This document shows positions 1-8,430 of a stretch of DNA of 64,000 nucleotides, piece after piece (position 1 is the first letter of the stretch; each line of letters opens with the position of its first letter). A program made the position numbers and the translations under genes. The stretch is taken from assembly GCA_023442465.1 (NCBI GenBank), contig JAEZZQ010000048.1, positions 71,790-135,789 on the forward strand, given 5' to 3'. Below the pieces are notes generated by a model, which saw nothing but the letters and a program-made list of their open reading frames with translations, ran no database searches and was not told the DNA's origin. This DNA is from Bacillota bacterium (GTDB lineage Bacteria > Bacillota > Clostridia > Lachnospirales > Lachnospiraceae).

Positions 1-364
1 CAATTTCATATGCGAAATTCTCCAGTTTCTCAAAGGGTTTTACAATCTTTCTATATAAATAAACAAATACAAAGGCAACAAAACCGGCTGCCGCTGCATA
101 TACGGCAATAAGCTTTGTTACCTCCATTTTATTCTCATGAAAATCTGCCTCCCTCAGTTCCTCCTGAAGCGTATGGATTTTCCTATTCATCTCTTCCTGT
201 TTGTCTTTCGCATAAGAAAGCTGCTGTATTTCATTTAACGCTGCGATATATGCGCCGTTTTCCCCTTCTAACCGCGGTTTTGGCATATTTATATAGGAAA
301 AGAGGGCAATTGCTGTCAAAACAAGCATAAACCAAATAAAAATCTCTACCATTTTTTTCTTCAT
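1..364 (-). CDS. Sensor histidine kinase, N-terminal part (cut by window edge)
   Basis: The gene starts at the ATG at 362-364, overlapping the stop of the upstream response regulator by ATGA, and reads off the left edge, so only about 121 residues are visible. They show a basic N-terminus, a membrane segment at about residues 5-22, a short extracytoplasmic stretch of about 55 residues rich in Glu/Lys/Gln that is probably helical, a second membrane segment at about 80-100, and the start of a cytoplasmic linker (RKIVKPFEKLENFAYEI) resembling a HAMP or pre-dimerisation region. The kinase core lies outside the window. The call rests on this topology and on translational coupling to an OmpR-type regulator. 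The sensed signal is unknown. Confidence 0.75.
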   Translation of the reverse strand, partial: MKKKMVEIFIWFMLVLTAIALFSYINMPKPRLEGENGAYIAALNEIQQLSYAKDKQEEMNRKIHTLQEELREADFHENKMEVTKLIAVYAAAAGFVAFVFVYLYRKIVKPFEKLENFAYEI

Positions 365-1062
365 TTCACTTTGTCCTCAAACTGATATCCTATTCCCCAG
401 ACAGTCTTAATATATACCGGATGCGCCGGGTCTTCCTCCAGCTTTTCTCTCAGCCATCTTATATGTACCGTTACCGTAGACATTTCTGTCTCCGAGTAAA
501 TTCCCCACACTTCTCTGAGCAATTCTTCCTTGGATAAGGCTTTATTCTTATTTTGAGCCATAAAACAAAGCAAATCGAATTCTTTCAAGGACATGGAAAT
601 CAATTCACCGTTCTTCTTGACTTGCCTTGCCACAGCATCGATTTCCACCGGGCCGCAGACTATATTTTCTTTTCCGTAACCGTAAGTCCGCCGCATAAGG
701 GCATTGATCCTGGCTAACAGCTCTTTGAGCGAATAGGGCTTTGGAAGGTAATCATCCCCTCCCATATTAAGGCCCGTAATCCTGTCATCTTCGGAGGTTC
801 TGGCACTGGAAAAAATAATCGGAACACCAGATACCTTGCGAAGCTCCAGACACACTTCAAATCCGGTGCCAAAGGGAAGATTGATATCTAATAAAATCAG
901 ATCAAACCTCCGGTCTGCAAGAAGCTCATAAGCTTCCTGTCCGTCTTTCGCATGGACCGTGCCATATCCATAGTCCTCGAGCATATCCGAAACAATCATG
1001 GCCAGATCCATATCATCTTCTATGATCAATATTACTTTTTTCTTTTCTGCTTCTTTTTTCAT
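361..1062 (-). CDS. OmpR/PhoB-family response regulator
   Basis: This is a 233-residue two-component regulator. The receiver domain (about residues 9-122) has the acidic pair EDD near residue 15, the phospho-acceptor Asp in LILLDINLP at about residue 59 and the conserved Lys in PKPYS. A winged-helix DNA-binding domain follows (about 135-230), with the typical LSKEELLREVWG and TVTVHIRWLREKLE segments. It should bind DNA as a dimer when phosphorylated by the kinase encoded immediately downstream with a 4-base overlap. A GGAGA element about 12 bases upstream could serve as ribosome binding site. No flanking target gene identifies the regulon. Confidence 0.95.
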   Translation of the reverse strand: MKKEAEKKKVILIIEDDMDLAMIVSDMLEDYGYGTVHAKDGQEAYELLADRRFDLILLDINLPFGTGFEVCLELRKVSGVPIIFSSARTSEDDRITGLNMGGDDYLPKPYSLKELLARINALMRRTYGYGKENIVCGPVEIDAVARQVKKNGELISMSLKEFDLLCFMAQNKNKALSKEELLREVWGIYSETEMSTVTVHIRWLREKLEEDPAHPVYIKTVWGIGYQFEDKVK

Positions 1063-1216
1063 CTGTTTTAAATATCTCCTATCCCGCCGTTATTCCCTTT
1101 ACAAAATTTACTGTTTCCACAACTTAAGAAAATATTTGTACGCTTTTTAGTGTAACATAGTTGCAGGTATGATTCAATTTGGAAGAATTGACATTCGAAA
1201 GAATTTTTTACAGAAC

Positions 1217-1251
1217 AAACGAGGAGAGACTTTTAAAGTCTCTCCTCGTTT
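1217..1251 (-). terminator. Terminator downstream of hsp20
   Basis: Arms of about 16 bases (AAACGAGGAGAGACTTT and its complement) form an almost perfect hairpin just past the hsp20 stop. On the minus strand the stem ends in GTTTGTT rather than a long U tract, so efficiency is uncertain. Confidence 0.65.
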
Positions 1252-1267
1252 ATGTTTCTTTTTAAGT

Positions 1268-1720
1268 TTATCCTTCAATGGCTATAAGCTTCTTCTCTTC
1301 CACTTGCTTTGCTTCCTTTTTAGTAACGTAAAGCTGCAAAATACCATCTTCAAATTTTGCTCTGATATCTTCCTCGGTAACCTGTTCACCGACATAGAAG
1401 CTTCTGGAGCACTGACCGCTATAGCGTTCTCTGCGAATGTATCTGCCGCTTTCTTCATCTTTTTCGTCTTTTTCTAAATTCCTGGAAGCGCTGATGGTAA
1501 GGTATCCTTTTTCCAGTTTCGCAGAAATTTCCTCTTTCTTAAAGCCCGGTAAGTCAACAGCTACTTCATAGGCAGAGTCTGTTTCTTTTATATCTGTCTT
1601 CATTAAATTTCTCTCGCCTTTTCCATACATCGGATTGCGCCTTCCGAAGAATTCTCTTTCGAACGGAAAATACATAAAATCATCAAATAAATTTTCTCCA
1701 AAAATACTTGGCATTAGCAT
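1268..1720 (-). CDS. Small heat-shock protein Hsp20/alpha-crystallin family
   Basis: A 150-residue holdase chaperone that binds unfolding proteins in large oligomers in the cytoplasm. The N-terminal region (about 1-40) is rich in Phe and Gly, and the alpha-crystallin domain spans about 38-140 with the expected beta-strand segments YEVAVDLPGFKKEEISA and YLTISASR. The length is typical. A GGAGG site lies 8 bases before the ATG. The promoter upstream overlaps a CIRCE operator, so HrcA repression relieved by heat or misfolded protein is expected. Confidence 0.95.
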   Translation of the reverse strand: MLMPSIFGENLFDDFMYFPFEREFFGRRNPMYGKGERNLMKTDIKETDSAYEVAVDLPGFKKEEISAKLEKGYLTISASRNLEKDEKDEESGRYIRRERYSGQCSRSFYVGEQVTEEDIRAKFEDGILQLYVTKKEAKQVEEKKLIAIEG

Positions 1721-1820
1721 AAATCATTCCTCCATTCTTCATTAATATACATTATGCCTTTTATAACCCTGAACTCCGGGCTGTGAATTTTGGGATTCTT
1801 TTTTCCCTCGTTCTATATGT

Positions 1821-1849
1821 AATATAACACTCATTGTTAGCACTGTCAA
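1821..1849 (-). promoter_or_regulatory. SigA-type promoter of hsp20
   Basis: On the minus strand, TTGACA (1844-1849) and TATATT (1821-1826) are separated by exactly 17 bases. The -35 box lies inside the CIRCE operator, so a bound repressor would block RNA polymerase. Confidence 0.85.
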
Positions 1850-1863
1850 GAGGTGAGTGCTAA
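1837..1863. promoter_or_regulatory. CIRCE operator (HrcA binding site)
   Basis: Two 9-base arms, TTAGCACTG and GAGTGCTAA, are separated by 9 bases. The consensus is TTAGCACTC-N9-GAGTGCTAA, so there is one mismatch at the inner base of the left arm. It overlaps the hsp20 promoter. HrcA itself is not in the window. Confidence 0.93.
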
Positions 1864-1962
1864 CAAAATTGTAAAAATTTTGTGAGATCGTCAAAATGTT
1901 TAATTTTACTGATTCATTTGCGGTGGCGGATAATGGGGCAAAGAACAAAGCAAAAGGAAAAT

Positions 1963-2169
1963 TTAGCCGGCCAAAATATAAAACGTATCCATAAAGAAAA
2001 AGGATACGTTAAACTGATTTGGTAACTGAATTTCAATTTTCTGTACTACGGCATCGGAGTAAGTCAAATATAAAAACACTATTTCCATTCCTTGTTTAAT
2101 GCCTCCGCCGATTGCAATAACACTATAAACAAGTGTAATAATTATTTCGCCATATTTGTTTTTAAGCAT
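1963..2169 (-). CDS. Small hypothetical membrane-associated protein
   Basis: A possible 68-residue protein with a hydrophobic N-terminal segment (about residues 8-36), preceded by a GAAGGGAG ribosome-binding-like sequence. Its last codons overlap a 9-bp inverted repeat (AACGTATCC at 1982-1990 and its complement at 2002-2010). I recognise no family. It could be a truncated remnant or a small unknown gene. The ribosome binding site is the main support. Confidence 0.35.
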   Translation of the reverse strand: MLKNKYGEIIITLVYSVIAIGGGIKQGMEIVFLYLTYSDAVVQKIEIQLPNQFNVSFFFMDTFYILAG

Positions 2170-2229
2170 ACTCCCTTCTCACACATTTACTAATCTTTAA
2201 TGTTTAATTATACATTCCTGTTTCTTAAA

Positions 2230-2604
2230 TTACACCCCAATATAGACGATTAAAAGCACAATTGAAGCAATCGCAAATCCTATCGTATTTCGATATTTGT
2301 AATAAATAGCTTCAATACAAGCATAAATAGCAAAAACAAACATACAAACTATATATAAGCTATATAAAGGCTGGTGAAGAATGTATGATAATAAGCCTAT
2401 TAGGAAAAATGTGCTTCCCCATAAAAGCATCAGAATAGTTTTAACCCTTATTTTTTTATCTGAAATCTCCGGCGGAAGCTCTCTATGCTGCTTTCTCGCA
2501 CTTTCTAATCCGTTTTTGTCATATAAATATCTCAAATTACAACATAACTCCATAAAACCAAAGGCAACGAAAAAAGCTCTATAAATTTCTATTTTCCAAT
2601 CCAT
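2230..2604 (-). CDS. Hypothetical membrane protein
   Basis: A 124-residue protein of unknown function with a GGAGGA ribosome binding site. It has an N-terminal amphipathic or hydrophobic segment (about 5-25), a charged loop (DKNGLESARKQHRELPPEISDKKIRVK), and three hydrophobic segments at about residues 57-75, 78-98 and 105-123, consistent with a small integral membrane protein. Its start overlaps the tail of a decayed MarR-like reading frame. No family assignment is possible from the sequence alone. Confidence 0.6.
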   Translation of the reverse strand: MDWKIEIYRAFFVAFGFMELCCNLRYLYDKNGLESARKQHRELPPEISDKKIRVKTILMLLWGSTFFLIGLLSYILHQPLYSLYIVCMFVFAIYACIEAIYYKYRNTIGFAIASIVLLIVYIGV

Positions 2605-2714
2605 GTTTTATCCTCCAAATTATTTGTAATTTGATGTAAAACTTTATACAGAGTTTCAATGTCACATTCTGATATGCCCCGCAATGCCTGCTTATTGGTT
2701 TCTGAAACTTCAAA
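2589..2714 (-). pseudogene. Remnant of a MarR-type regulator (C-terminal end only)
   Basis: A start-less minus-strand frame of about 41 codons reads FEVSETNKQALRGISEC and DIETLYKVLHQITNNLED, then stops at 2589-2591. The pattern G-I-S-E-x-D-x-E-x-L-x-x-V-L-x-x-x-x-x-N-L resembles the C-terminal dimerisation helix of MarR-family regulators. There is no upstream body of the gene, because the exported-protein gene ending at 2716 abuts it. I read this as a deletion remnant. The similarity is by eye only. Confidence 0.4.
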
Positions 2715-2715
2715 A

Positions 2716-4257
2716 CTATCGTTTTACAGCTTCTTCTCCCAGATAACTCCATGTCACACCTTGATCCGTGGATTCAAAAAGTCCATTGCAATAGCCTTTT
2801 TCCCCATAATAGTCCCCATCAGGCCCCTGTCCGACTAACAGATACATTTTTCCTTTTTCTTCCCAGACCTTTTCCGGCATCACAAACGGATTGTAAATAG
2901 TTCCATCCGAAAGCAAGGCATTAGCCGAAGGATAGGTCACTTCACGAAAGGTCTTGCCGCCGTCCGCCGTTCGGAATAATAAACCATAGCTGCCGCCGCT
3001 GTATGACAGGCAGGAGAACCCGGTTTGTTCATTCTCCAAAAAGCTAATCCATCTAGCTTCCCCGCCTTGCCCCAAATAAGGGTCCATATTTATTATTTGC
3101 AATGAATTCCCTTTCGCAGCCGTTAATATATAATAACTGCTTCCGCAGGCCCTGTCTACCGGTAACATATTGTATGCGGTTCCATCTTTCATTTTATAGC
3201 TCGCATCCGGTTCCAGAGACTTATAATACTCCAGGATCTCTTCCGTTATTTCGATCGAAAAGGCTTCACTTTTATTTGTGCCATCGGAATCCCCGTTCGG
3301 AATTACGTTACTCTCCGTTTCAACGGGAAAAGTTTCGCTTCGGTCTGTATTAGCTGCTTCCGGATAATCTGCGTCCGGGGTCTCTTCCTCCTCAATTGCC
3401 CTGAGAGATATCTGCTCGAGCTGCTCATATACCGCATTATACAGCGCATTCCTGCTATATGGCTCCAAATAGCCTTTCATATCAAAAGTAAAATCTTGTT
3501 CTTCTATGTAATAAATGAACTTATCGAAGGGTACCTTTTCGAAGCTCTCCGCTAAATCGCATACCGCATTACAGAAACTTTCTATTTCTCCGGCTTGCCT
3601 TCCATTAAAGCCTACAACAGGAATATATTCTGAATTGTCTTCTTCAAAATAGATATATCGGTTATGTGCTGCCGAAAATTGTTCACCGTACCATTCATAG
3701 TAAGCTTTTTCATAATTGTCCGTTAAATAGAAATCCTTCTGCACTTCAAACCCGAAGCCGCCCTCATCAAAGGTATATGTATTATTTTGTTCCGATACAA
3801 ATCGGACTTCGCTGCCGTATTTCTTCTGTATCCATGCAACCGCCTGTTCTTTGGTATATCCTTTGAACCGATCGCTCCCATCATAATAAATCACATAAGT
3901 TCCATTTTCCTGCTCACTTCCCGAAATAATAATTTCCACCCCCACCGGGTACCAGGTTACTTCCCAGTTTGAATCACGAAACGTTGCTCCATCGTCGAAA
4001 ATGGTTAAATCTGTTTCCTGAAGCTGCCTGTCATTTGCTAAATCATTTACAACAAATCTGCCTGTCGTTGACCCAAACGGCCACTCCGGCTCTCCTATCA
4101 TCTGAAAAATCACTTCATAATTTCTATCTGCAGATTTTTCTCTTCCCACTTCCAGTACACGATATTTGGTTATATAAATAAAACTGCCTATCAGGACCGT
4201 TATCGCGCTAAAAATTATCAGAAAAATAAGCCCGGTTACTTGTATGACTTTTTTCAT
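2716..4257 (-). CDS. Exported/membrane-anchored hypothetical protein with BNR-like C-terminus
   Basis: A 513-residue protein. Residues about 7-29 form an N-terminal membrane anchor or uncleaved signal, and the rest is predicted extracytoplasmic. The middle (about 280-340) is acidic and Ser/Thr rich, like a linker. The last 150 residues carry Asp-box-like motifs (TADGGKTF and STDQGVTW) typical of BNR/sialidase-type beta-propeller repeats, but no sialidase catalytic set is evident. Good ribosome binding site (AGGAGA). It sits 36 bases downstream of a lipoprotein gene, probably in one transcript. Function unknown. Confidence 0.75.
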   Translation of the reverse strand: MKKVIQVTGLIFLIIFSAITVLIGSFIYITKYRVLEVGREKSADRNYEVIFQMIGEPEWPFGSTTGRFVVNDLANDRQLQETDLTIFDDGATFRDSNWEVTWYPVGVEIIISGSEQENGTYVIYYDGSDRFKGYTKEQAVAWIQKKYGSEVRFVSEQNNTYTFDEGGFGFEVQKDFYLTDNYEKAYYEWYGEQFSAAHNRYIYFEEDNSEYIPVVGFNGRQAGEIESFCNAVCDLAESFEKVPFDKFIYYIEEQDFTFDMKGYLEPYSRNALYNAVYEQLEQISLRAIEEEETPDADYPEAANTDRSETFPVETESNVIPNGDSDGTNKSEAFSIEITEEILEYYKSLEPDASYKMKDGTAYNMLPVDRACGSSYYILTAAKGNSLQIINMDPYLGQGGEARWISFLENEQTGFSCLSYSGGSYGLLFRTADGGKTFREVTYPSANALLSDGTIYNPFVMPEKVWEEKGKMYLLVGQGPDGDYYGEKGYCNGLFESTDQGVTWSYLGEEAVKR

Positions 4258-4293
4258 CTTATATCTTTCTCCTATATGCCCATAAGGTCCGTA

Positions 4294-5595
4294 TTACTTA
4301 ATCTCAAAATTTTGATAGGATTCCGATAGCATTGCTATGATCTGGTCCGTACTAAGCCCCTGTAAACCTTTCACATCCATCCAGCACAAAGAAGCTGTTT
4401 TCTTCTGTAAGCCAAGTTTTTCGAAATATGTCTGCGCAAAATTATTGTATTCTTCCTCTGTGATTCTTTCCCCTTTATAGTCAGTATACACTGTTTCTCC
4501 CGTATAATCTGTACCTCCATATATCGTATCCTTATTCGCCAGAGGCATCTCCGTCACCACATCCTCCACGATACTCAGCGCTCTTATGTCTTCATGATAT
4601 TCATCCGGTCCCGCCTTTACAAAGTCGCCAAAAATATAATAATTCTGTATACCGTCTGCCGAAAAAGAAGTATAAACAGTCACTTCATCCGTTATGATAT
4701 CAACTTGAGAATTTCCTTCTATGAAAGTTGTCCCCAGTTCTTCCATATTTCCTTCCGAATTGATTTCATAAAAATGATTATAAGAAAAACTCCCCGTACC
4801 TCCACAGTTCGATACGATCAAGTCTATCCTTCCATCATAATCTAACTCCGTCAGCGCAAAACAATACAGGTCGTCTGCATACTCGATATCAGCCGCCCAT
4901 TTTCCGACCTGCCCGGCAAATATCTCTATCTGCCTGTCGACGCTGATTTCTTCATTCAAGCCTGCAACATATTCCGCATAGTCCTTCCATGTTCCCATTA
5001 CAGATGATACGTTATCTGTCAGCCCTTGCTTTTGAAGATATTCCTCCAGGAAAAAATCTCTGTAAAAGGCGGGACCGTTTTCCGTCTTTCGCTCTAATAG
5101 ATATCCACCCAGATCATAATCCAGATAAAACATATTATCCGCATTTTCCTGCAAAAAGACCTTGGCCTGATTCCAGACATTTTCCCCGTCTTTGTACTGC
5201 ACAATAGCAATGACATCCGTTTTTGCATCCTCATTATAATCCTTAAAAGCCACCGCTAACACTTCGCCGAAATTGTCTGTTTCTTTTTCCGGAAAGGTAT
5301 AAGTTTCCTTCCCGTTTTTCAGCAACTTAAATGTAACGTCCTTCTCCTTTTCTCCATCCGGAGCAATTGCAGCAAAGGTGACCTCTCCCCAATCATCCAA
5401 GGTGACTTCAAAAGTCTGATCTTCTATGATACGTGCCATATCACTGGTCTTTTGCGAATCCTCAGACGGATTCTCATGTAATATAGCCTGCCCTGTCTCT
5501 TCCGGTATCGCAGTTGTTCCCTGCCCCGTACTCTTCTCGTTACCACAGCCGGCTAAAGTTAATAAAAGTAAAAAAGTACATATAAATTTTTTCAT
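4294..5595 (-). CDS. Hypothetical lipoprotein with VCBS/FG-GAP-like segments
   Basis: A 433-residue lipoprotein. The signal peptide ends in the lipobox LAGC with lipid-modified Cys at residue 17. Acidic Asp/Asn-rich segments (DYNEDAKTDVIAIVQ, ELDYDGRIDLIVSNCGG) resemble the calcium-binding strands of FG-GAP/VCBS repeats, which suggests an extracellular beta-propeller-like fold. The ribosome binding site GGGGA is correctly spaced. It precedes another exported protein with propeller-type motifs, so the two may act together at the cell surface. The ligand and role are unknown. Confidence 0.75.
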   Translation of the reverse strand: MKKFICTFLLLLTLAGCGNEKSTGQGTTAIPEETGQAILHENPSEDSQKTSDMARIIEDQTFEVTLDDWGEVTFAAIAPDGEKEKDVTFKLLKNGKETYTFPEKETDNFGEVLAVAFKDYNEDAKTDVIAIVQYKDGENVWNQAKVFLQENADNMFYLDYDLGGYLLERKTENGPAFYRDFFLEEYLQKQGLTDNVSSVMGTWKDYAEYVAGLNEEISVDRQIEIFAGQVGKWAADIEYADDLYCFALTELDYDGRIDLIVSNCGGTGSFSYNHFYEINSEGNMEELGTTFIEGNSQVDIITDEVTVYTSFSADGIQNYYIFGDFVKAGPDEYHEDIRALSIVEDVVTEMPLANKDTIYGGTDYTGETVYTDYKGERITEEEYNNFAQTYFEKLGLQKKTASLCWMDVKGLQGLSTDQIIAMLSESYQNFEIK

Positions 5596-5771
5596 ATTTT
5601 CCCCATGTTTTCTATTGAGTTACCAGTATAAGTTGTACCGCTTAAAGCAAGGAATAGTATATCATATCCATGGATAAAGCGCCACAAACCCAGGCCGCAT
5701 ATCATTGCACTTCCGAACTGCTGAGGCGGTATGAATTTCCATATCACGGAAATTTTAGAAAAAGAGCTCGG

Positions 5772-6086
5772 TTAAATGGCACTCCCGCGCAAATCGAAAA
5801 TATCATCAAAAGCAATCTTCGTATTGACAATCACCAGTATTCTGGCCGTCTCTTCTATCCGCGACACCATTCCTGTCATTTGAACATACTCATCGTTTCG
5901 GAAGAACTCTACCGTAATCACATCCATTTTTTGAATCTGCCGCAGCTTCCGGTCCAGCTCCTCCTTCTTCTCCTCTGACAGTTCCCTTTTCGGAACAATA
6001 ATACGTTCTTTCTCCGCCAGCACTTCCCGGAATCCTTTTAAAGCATCAAAGGGCATAAATTGCTTTGCACGATTTTCATGGTCCAT
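5772..6086 (-). CDS. YolD-like protein
   Basis: About 104 residues starting at ATG 6084-6086. A longer reading frame exists upstream, but it overlaps the polymerase gene. The motif QFMPFDALKGFREVL near residues 9-23 and the C-terminal segment ending in FDDIFDLRG are typical of YolD-like proteins, which commonly follow UvrX/UmuC-type Y-family polymerase genes in Firmicutes. The gene begins about 10 bases after the polymerase stop, so it is co-transcribed and under the same SOS promoter. The biochemical role is not established; a regulatory or accessory role to the polymerase is plausible. Confidence 0.85.
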   Translation of the reverse strand: MDHENRAKQFMPFDALKGFREVLAEKERIIVPKRELSEEKKEELDRKLRQIQKMDVITVEFFRNDEYVQMTGMVSRIEETARILVIVNTKIAFDDIFDLRGSAI

Positions 6087-6096
6087 TTTTTCCCGC

Positions 6097-7362
6097 TTAC
6101 TCCCCACTTTTGTGTCCTCCGATCTGGCGGTTGCGCTGTATGGTAGTACCCGCCTCTTGCAGATCCATTCCTCGCACAAGCGCATTCTGTCCATATTTTC
6201 TTTTAATCTCCAGAGCTGCTTTCTGTATTTTCCGGTCCCGCTCCAACTGCGCCGGATCGGTAAACAGGTCATATTGCTCATAGGCTTCGTCTATGAGGTT
6301 ATTGCAAGAGAGGCCGAGTCTTCGTATAGGCATATTCCGATCCGCAATGCGTTCATAGAGCACATTCACATAGGGAATTATCGCACGGTAAGAATTGGTA
6401 CTGATGGACATTGAGGCGGTTCCCGTTGCAGGCTTTAACTCAAGCCGGTTAGAATATCCGATCATAAGAGAAATAGAATCAGTAACCAATCCTTTCTCTG
6501 CCATATCCAGACACAGCGCATCCGTCATTTCTTTTACTGCCAGTCTGCATTCCTCAAAGCTGTAATCTCTCGGAAGAATCTGCCCGCTGGACATAGAGCT
6601 GTTTTTGGGCTTGTATGCCTTGATATCAGCCATTGTGACCGACTCTCTGCCCCATGCATGGTCTATCAAAAGCTCCGCATCTATCCCGAACAGGCGATAG
6701 AGCATATCTTCATCGGAACAGGCGATTTCTCCCATGGTAGTAATTCCCGCACCGGCGAGTCTTTTTACCGTACCGGCCCCTATTCGCCAAAAGTCGTTCA
6801 ATGGCCTATGGTTCCACAAGGTTGTTTGATAGGTTGTTTCATCCAAATATCCGATGTTATCTTTTGTATGCTTTGCAGTAATATCCAGCGCAATTTTGGC
6901 CAGATACAGATTGGTTCCAATTCCTGCCGTGGCGGTGATTCCTGTTGCAGCCTTTATGTCCTCCATTATCCGGGTCGCCAGACTTTTTGCATCCATATGA
7001 TACATGGGAAGATAATGGGTCACGTCAAGGAACGCTTCATCTATAGAGTAGACATGGATATCTTCTTTCGCGACATACTTCAGATATATGCTGTATATAT
7101 TGGCGGAATACTGAATGTAGAGCTTCATCCGCGGCACTGCCATGATATAACGAACACCATGTGGTATCTGAAATACCCGGCACCGATTCTTGATGCCAAG
7201 GGCCTTCATGCTCGGGGAAATCGCAAGACAGATCGTTTTTTCACTTCGCTCCGGATCGGCTACCGCCAGGTTAGTCGTCAGCGGGTCGAGCCCGCGCTCC
7301 ACACATTCCACGGAAGCGTAAAATGACTTTAAATCTATACACAAATATGTTCTGTTCTCCAT
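6097..7362 (-). CDS. Y-family DNA polymerase (UvrX/UmuC-like translesion polymerase)
   Basis: 421 residues, matching the family length. The palm motif CIDLKSFYASVE (residues about 8-19) carries the first metal-binding Asp, and YSIDEAFLDV (about residues 106-115) carries the second Asp-Glu pair. Helix-hairpin-helix and little-finger regions follow (about 190-400). It inserts nucleotides opposite damaged bases during SOS mutagenesis. The short LAVADPERSEKTICLAISPSMKALG segment resembles the UvrX/ImpB-like branch rather than classic DinB. It is followed by a YolD-like gene. A LexA box lies in its promoter. Confidence 0.93.
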   Translation of the reverse strand: MENRTYLCIDLKSFYASVECVERGLDPLTTNLAVADPERSEKTICLAISPSMKALGIKNRCRVFQIPHGVRYIMAVPRMKLYIQYSANIYSIYLKYVAKEDIHVYSIDEAFLDVTHYLPMYHMDAKSLATRIMEDIKAATGITATAGIGTNLYLAKIALDITAKHTKDNIGYLDETTYQTTLWNHRPLNDFWRIGAGTVKRLAGAGITTMGEIACSDEDMLYRLFGIDAELLIDHAWGRESVTMADIKAYKPKNSSMSSGQILPRDYSFEECRLAVKEMTDALCLDMAEKGLVTDSISLMIGYSNRLELKPATGTASMSISTNSYRAIIPYVNVLYERIADRNMPIRRLGLSCNNLIDEAYEQYDLFTDPAQLERDRKIQKAALEIKRKYGQNALVRGMDLQEAGTTIQRNRQIGGHKSGE

Positions 7363-7417
7363 TCCCGAAATACCTCCGATCTTCTGTTCTGATTACTATT
7401 TCCTCGATCAGATTTAT

Positions 7418-7446
7418 TATAACACTCGAACTTATGTTTGTGTATG
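7418..7446 (-). promoter_or_regulatory. SOS promoter of the Y-family polymerase operon
   Basis: On the minus strand a TATAAT box (7418-7423) lies 17 bases from a weaker -35 box TACACA (about 7441-7446). The LexA-like palindrome occupies the spacer, the usual layout of damage-induced genes. Confidence 0.7.
7427..7440. promoter_or_regulatory. LexA (SOS) box
   Basis: CGAACTTATGTTTG matches the Gram-positive SOS box CGAAC-N4-GTTCG with one mismatch in the right arm. It sits between the -35 and -10 elements of the polymerase promoter. LexA is not in this window. Confidence 0.85.
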
Positions 7447-7464
7447 GGAATTTTTACAAATGCC

Positions 7465-7511
7465 AAAAAGCCGCCGCATCATACTGTTTTCAGCAGATGC
7501 AGCAGCTTTTT
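7465..7511 (-). terminator. Rho-independent terminator of the arabinoside ABC transporter operon
   Basis: In the minus-strand RNA, GCTGCTGCATC (7506-7496) pairs with GATGCGGCGGC (7480-7470) using G-U wobbles, followed by five U. It lies directly after the last permease gene. The wobble pairs exist only in the minus transcript, so it is directional. Confidence 0.85.
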
Positions 7512-7544
7512 AGGTAATGGAGTGTTTTATTGCTTTTATTGTAA

Positions 7545-8429
7545 TTATCCTTTTACTGCTCCGGCAGTCATTCCGTCAATGAAATACTTCTGGAAGCAAA
7601 GGAATACAACAAACACCGGGATGATACCGAACATAGAGCCGGCGATCAATACATCGTAGTTGTTTCCGTAGGGCGTTAACAAGGTATTAAGACCTATCGG
7701 GAGTGTGAACTTGCTGGCACTTCTATATACCAGCATCGGCCAGAGGATGTTGTTCCATGCACCCATGGCACAGAGGATGGACATTGCCGCAAAGGCGGGC
7801 TTTGTAATCGGCAGCATGATCTTGAAGCAAATGCCGTATTCTGTCGCGCCGTCTATACGTCCCGCATCCAGAAGCTCTTTCGGCAGTCCTATCATATACT
7901 GCCGGAAGAAAAATATGGTGGAAGCGCCGCATATGCCCGGCAACACAACTCCCGCGGTGGTGTCGATAAGTTTCAATGTAATCATCTCTTTATATAGAGG
8001 AAGCATCAATATTTCAAAAGGTACCATCATCGTAGCGATTACCATGAAAAACAGAATTCTTCTCAGAGGGAATTCATACATGGATAATCCGTAGGCTACC
8101 AGGTAGCAAATTGCCAGCGTTCCCACTACTGAAATGAGCGTAAGGAACAAACTGTTTTTGAACCACATGAAATATTTCTGTGAATCTACATTCCCGCTGA
8201 ACAAATATATATAGTTATCGAGCGTCATCGTAGTGACATTCAAGTCTACGCTGAGCCCCTTTCGGATCAGCTCCTGACCGGGGCGGAAGGAAGCGAGCAA
8301 ACCTGCAAAAATCGGAAATACGATGATGAAGGAGAGCAGCACGAACCATCCTGTGGCAAAAACGCTCAATATTTTATTCTTTTTACTCATACCCATTTGA
8401 TCGAATGAAGAGGATTTTGCGTTTGACAT
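7545..8429 (-). CDS. Carbohydrate ABC transporter permease (MalG/AraQ-type)
   Basis: A 294-residue inner-membrane permease with about six transmembrane segments and the EAA loop around residues 190-215 (ELLDAGRIDGATEYGICFKIMLP) that docks on the ATPase. It follows the MalF-type permease by one base and the binding lipoprotein further upstream. No ATPase gene is in this operon, so a shared MsmK/MsmX-type ATPase encoded elsewhere is expected, as in many Firmicute oligosaccharide importers. Next to arabinanase genes, arabino-oligosaccharide is the likely substrate, by analogy to AraQ. That substrate assignment is inference. Confidence 0.9.
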   Translation of the reverse strand: MSNAKSSSFDQMGMSKKNKILSVFATGWFVLLSFIIVFPIFAGLLASFRPGQELIRKGLSVDLNVTTMTLDNYIYLFSGNVDSQKYFMWFKNSLFLTLISVVGTLAICYLVAYGLSMYEFPLRRILFFMVIATMMVPFEILMLPLYKEMITLKLIDTTAGVVLPGICGASTIFFFRQYMIGLPKELLDAGRIDGATEYGICFKIMLPITKPAFAAMSILCAMGAWNNILWPMLVYRSASKFTLPIGLNTLLTPYGNNYDVLIAGSMFGIIPVFVVFLCFQKYFIDGMTAGAVKG

Positions 8430-8430
8430 A

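Noticed and set aside
1742..1948. Minus-strand reading frame of 68 codons over the hsp20 promoter
   Set aside because: It covers the CIRCE operator and promoter and has no ribosome binding site.
5738..5760. AATTTCC/GGAAATT inverted repeat after the YolD-like gene as a terminator
   Set aside because: Weak AT-rich stem with no U tract on the minus strand.
6658..7326. Long plus-strand frame opposite the Y-family polymerase
   Set aside because: Antisense shadow of a well-supported gene, without start signal or family match.
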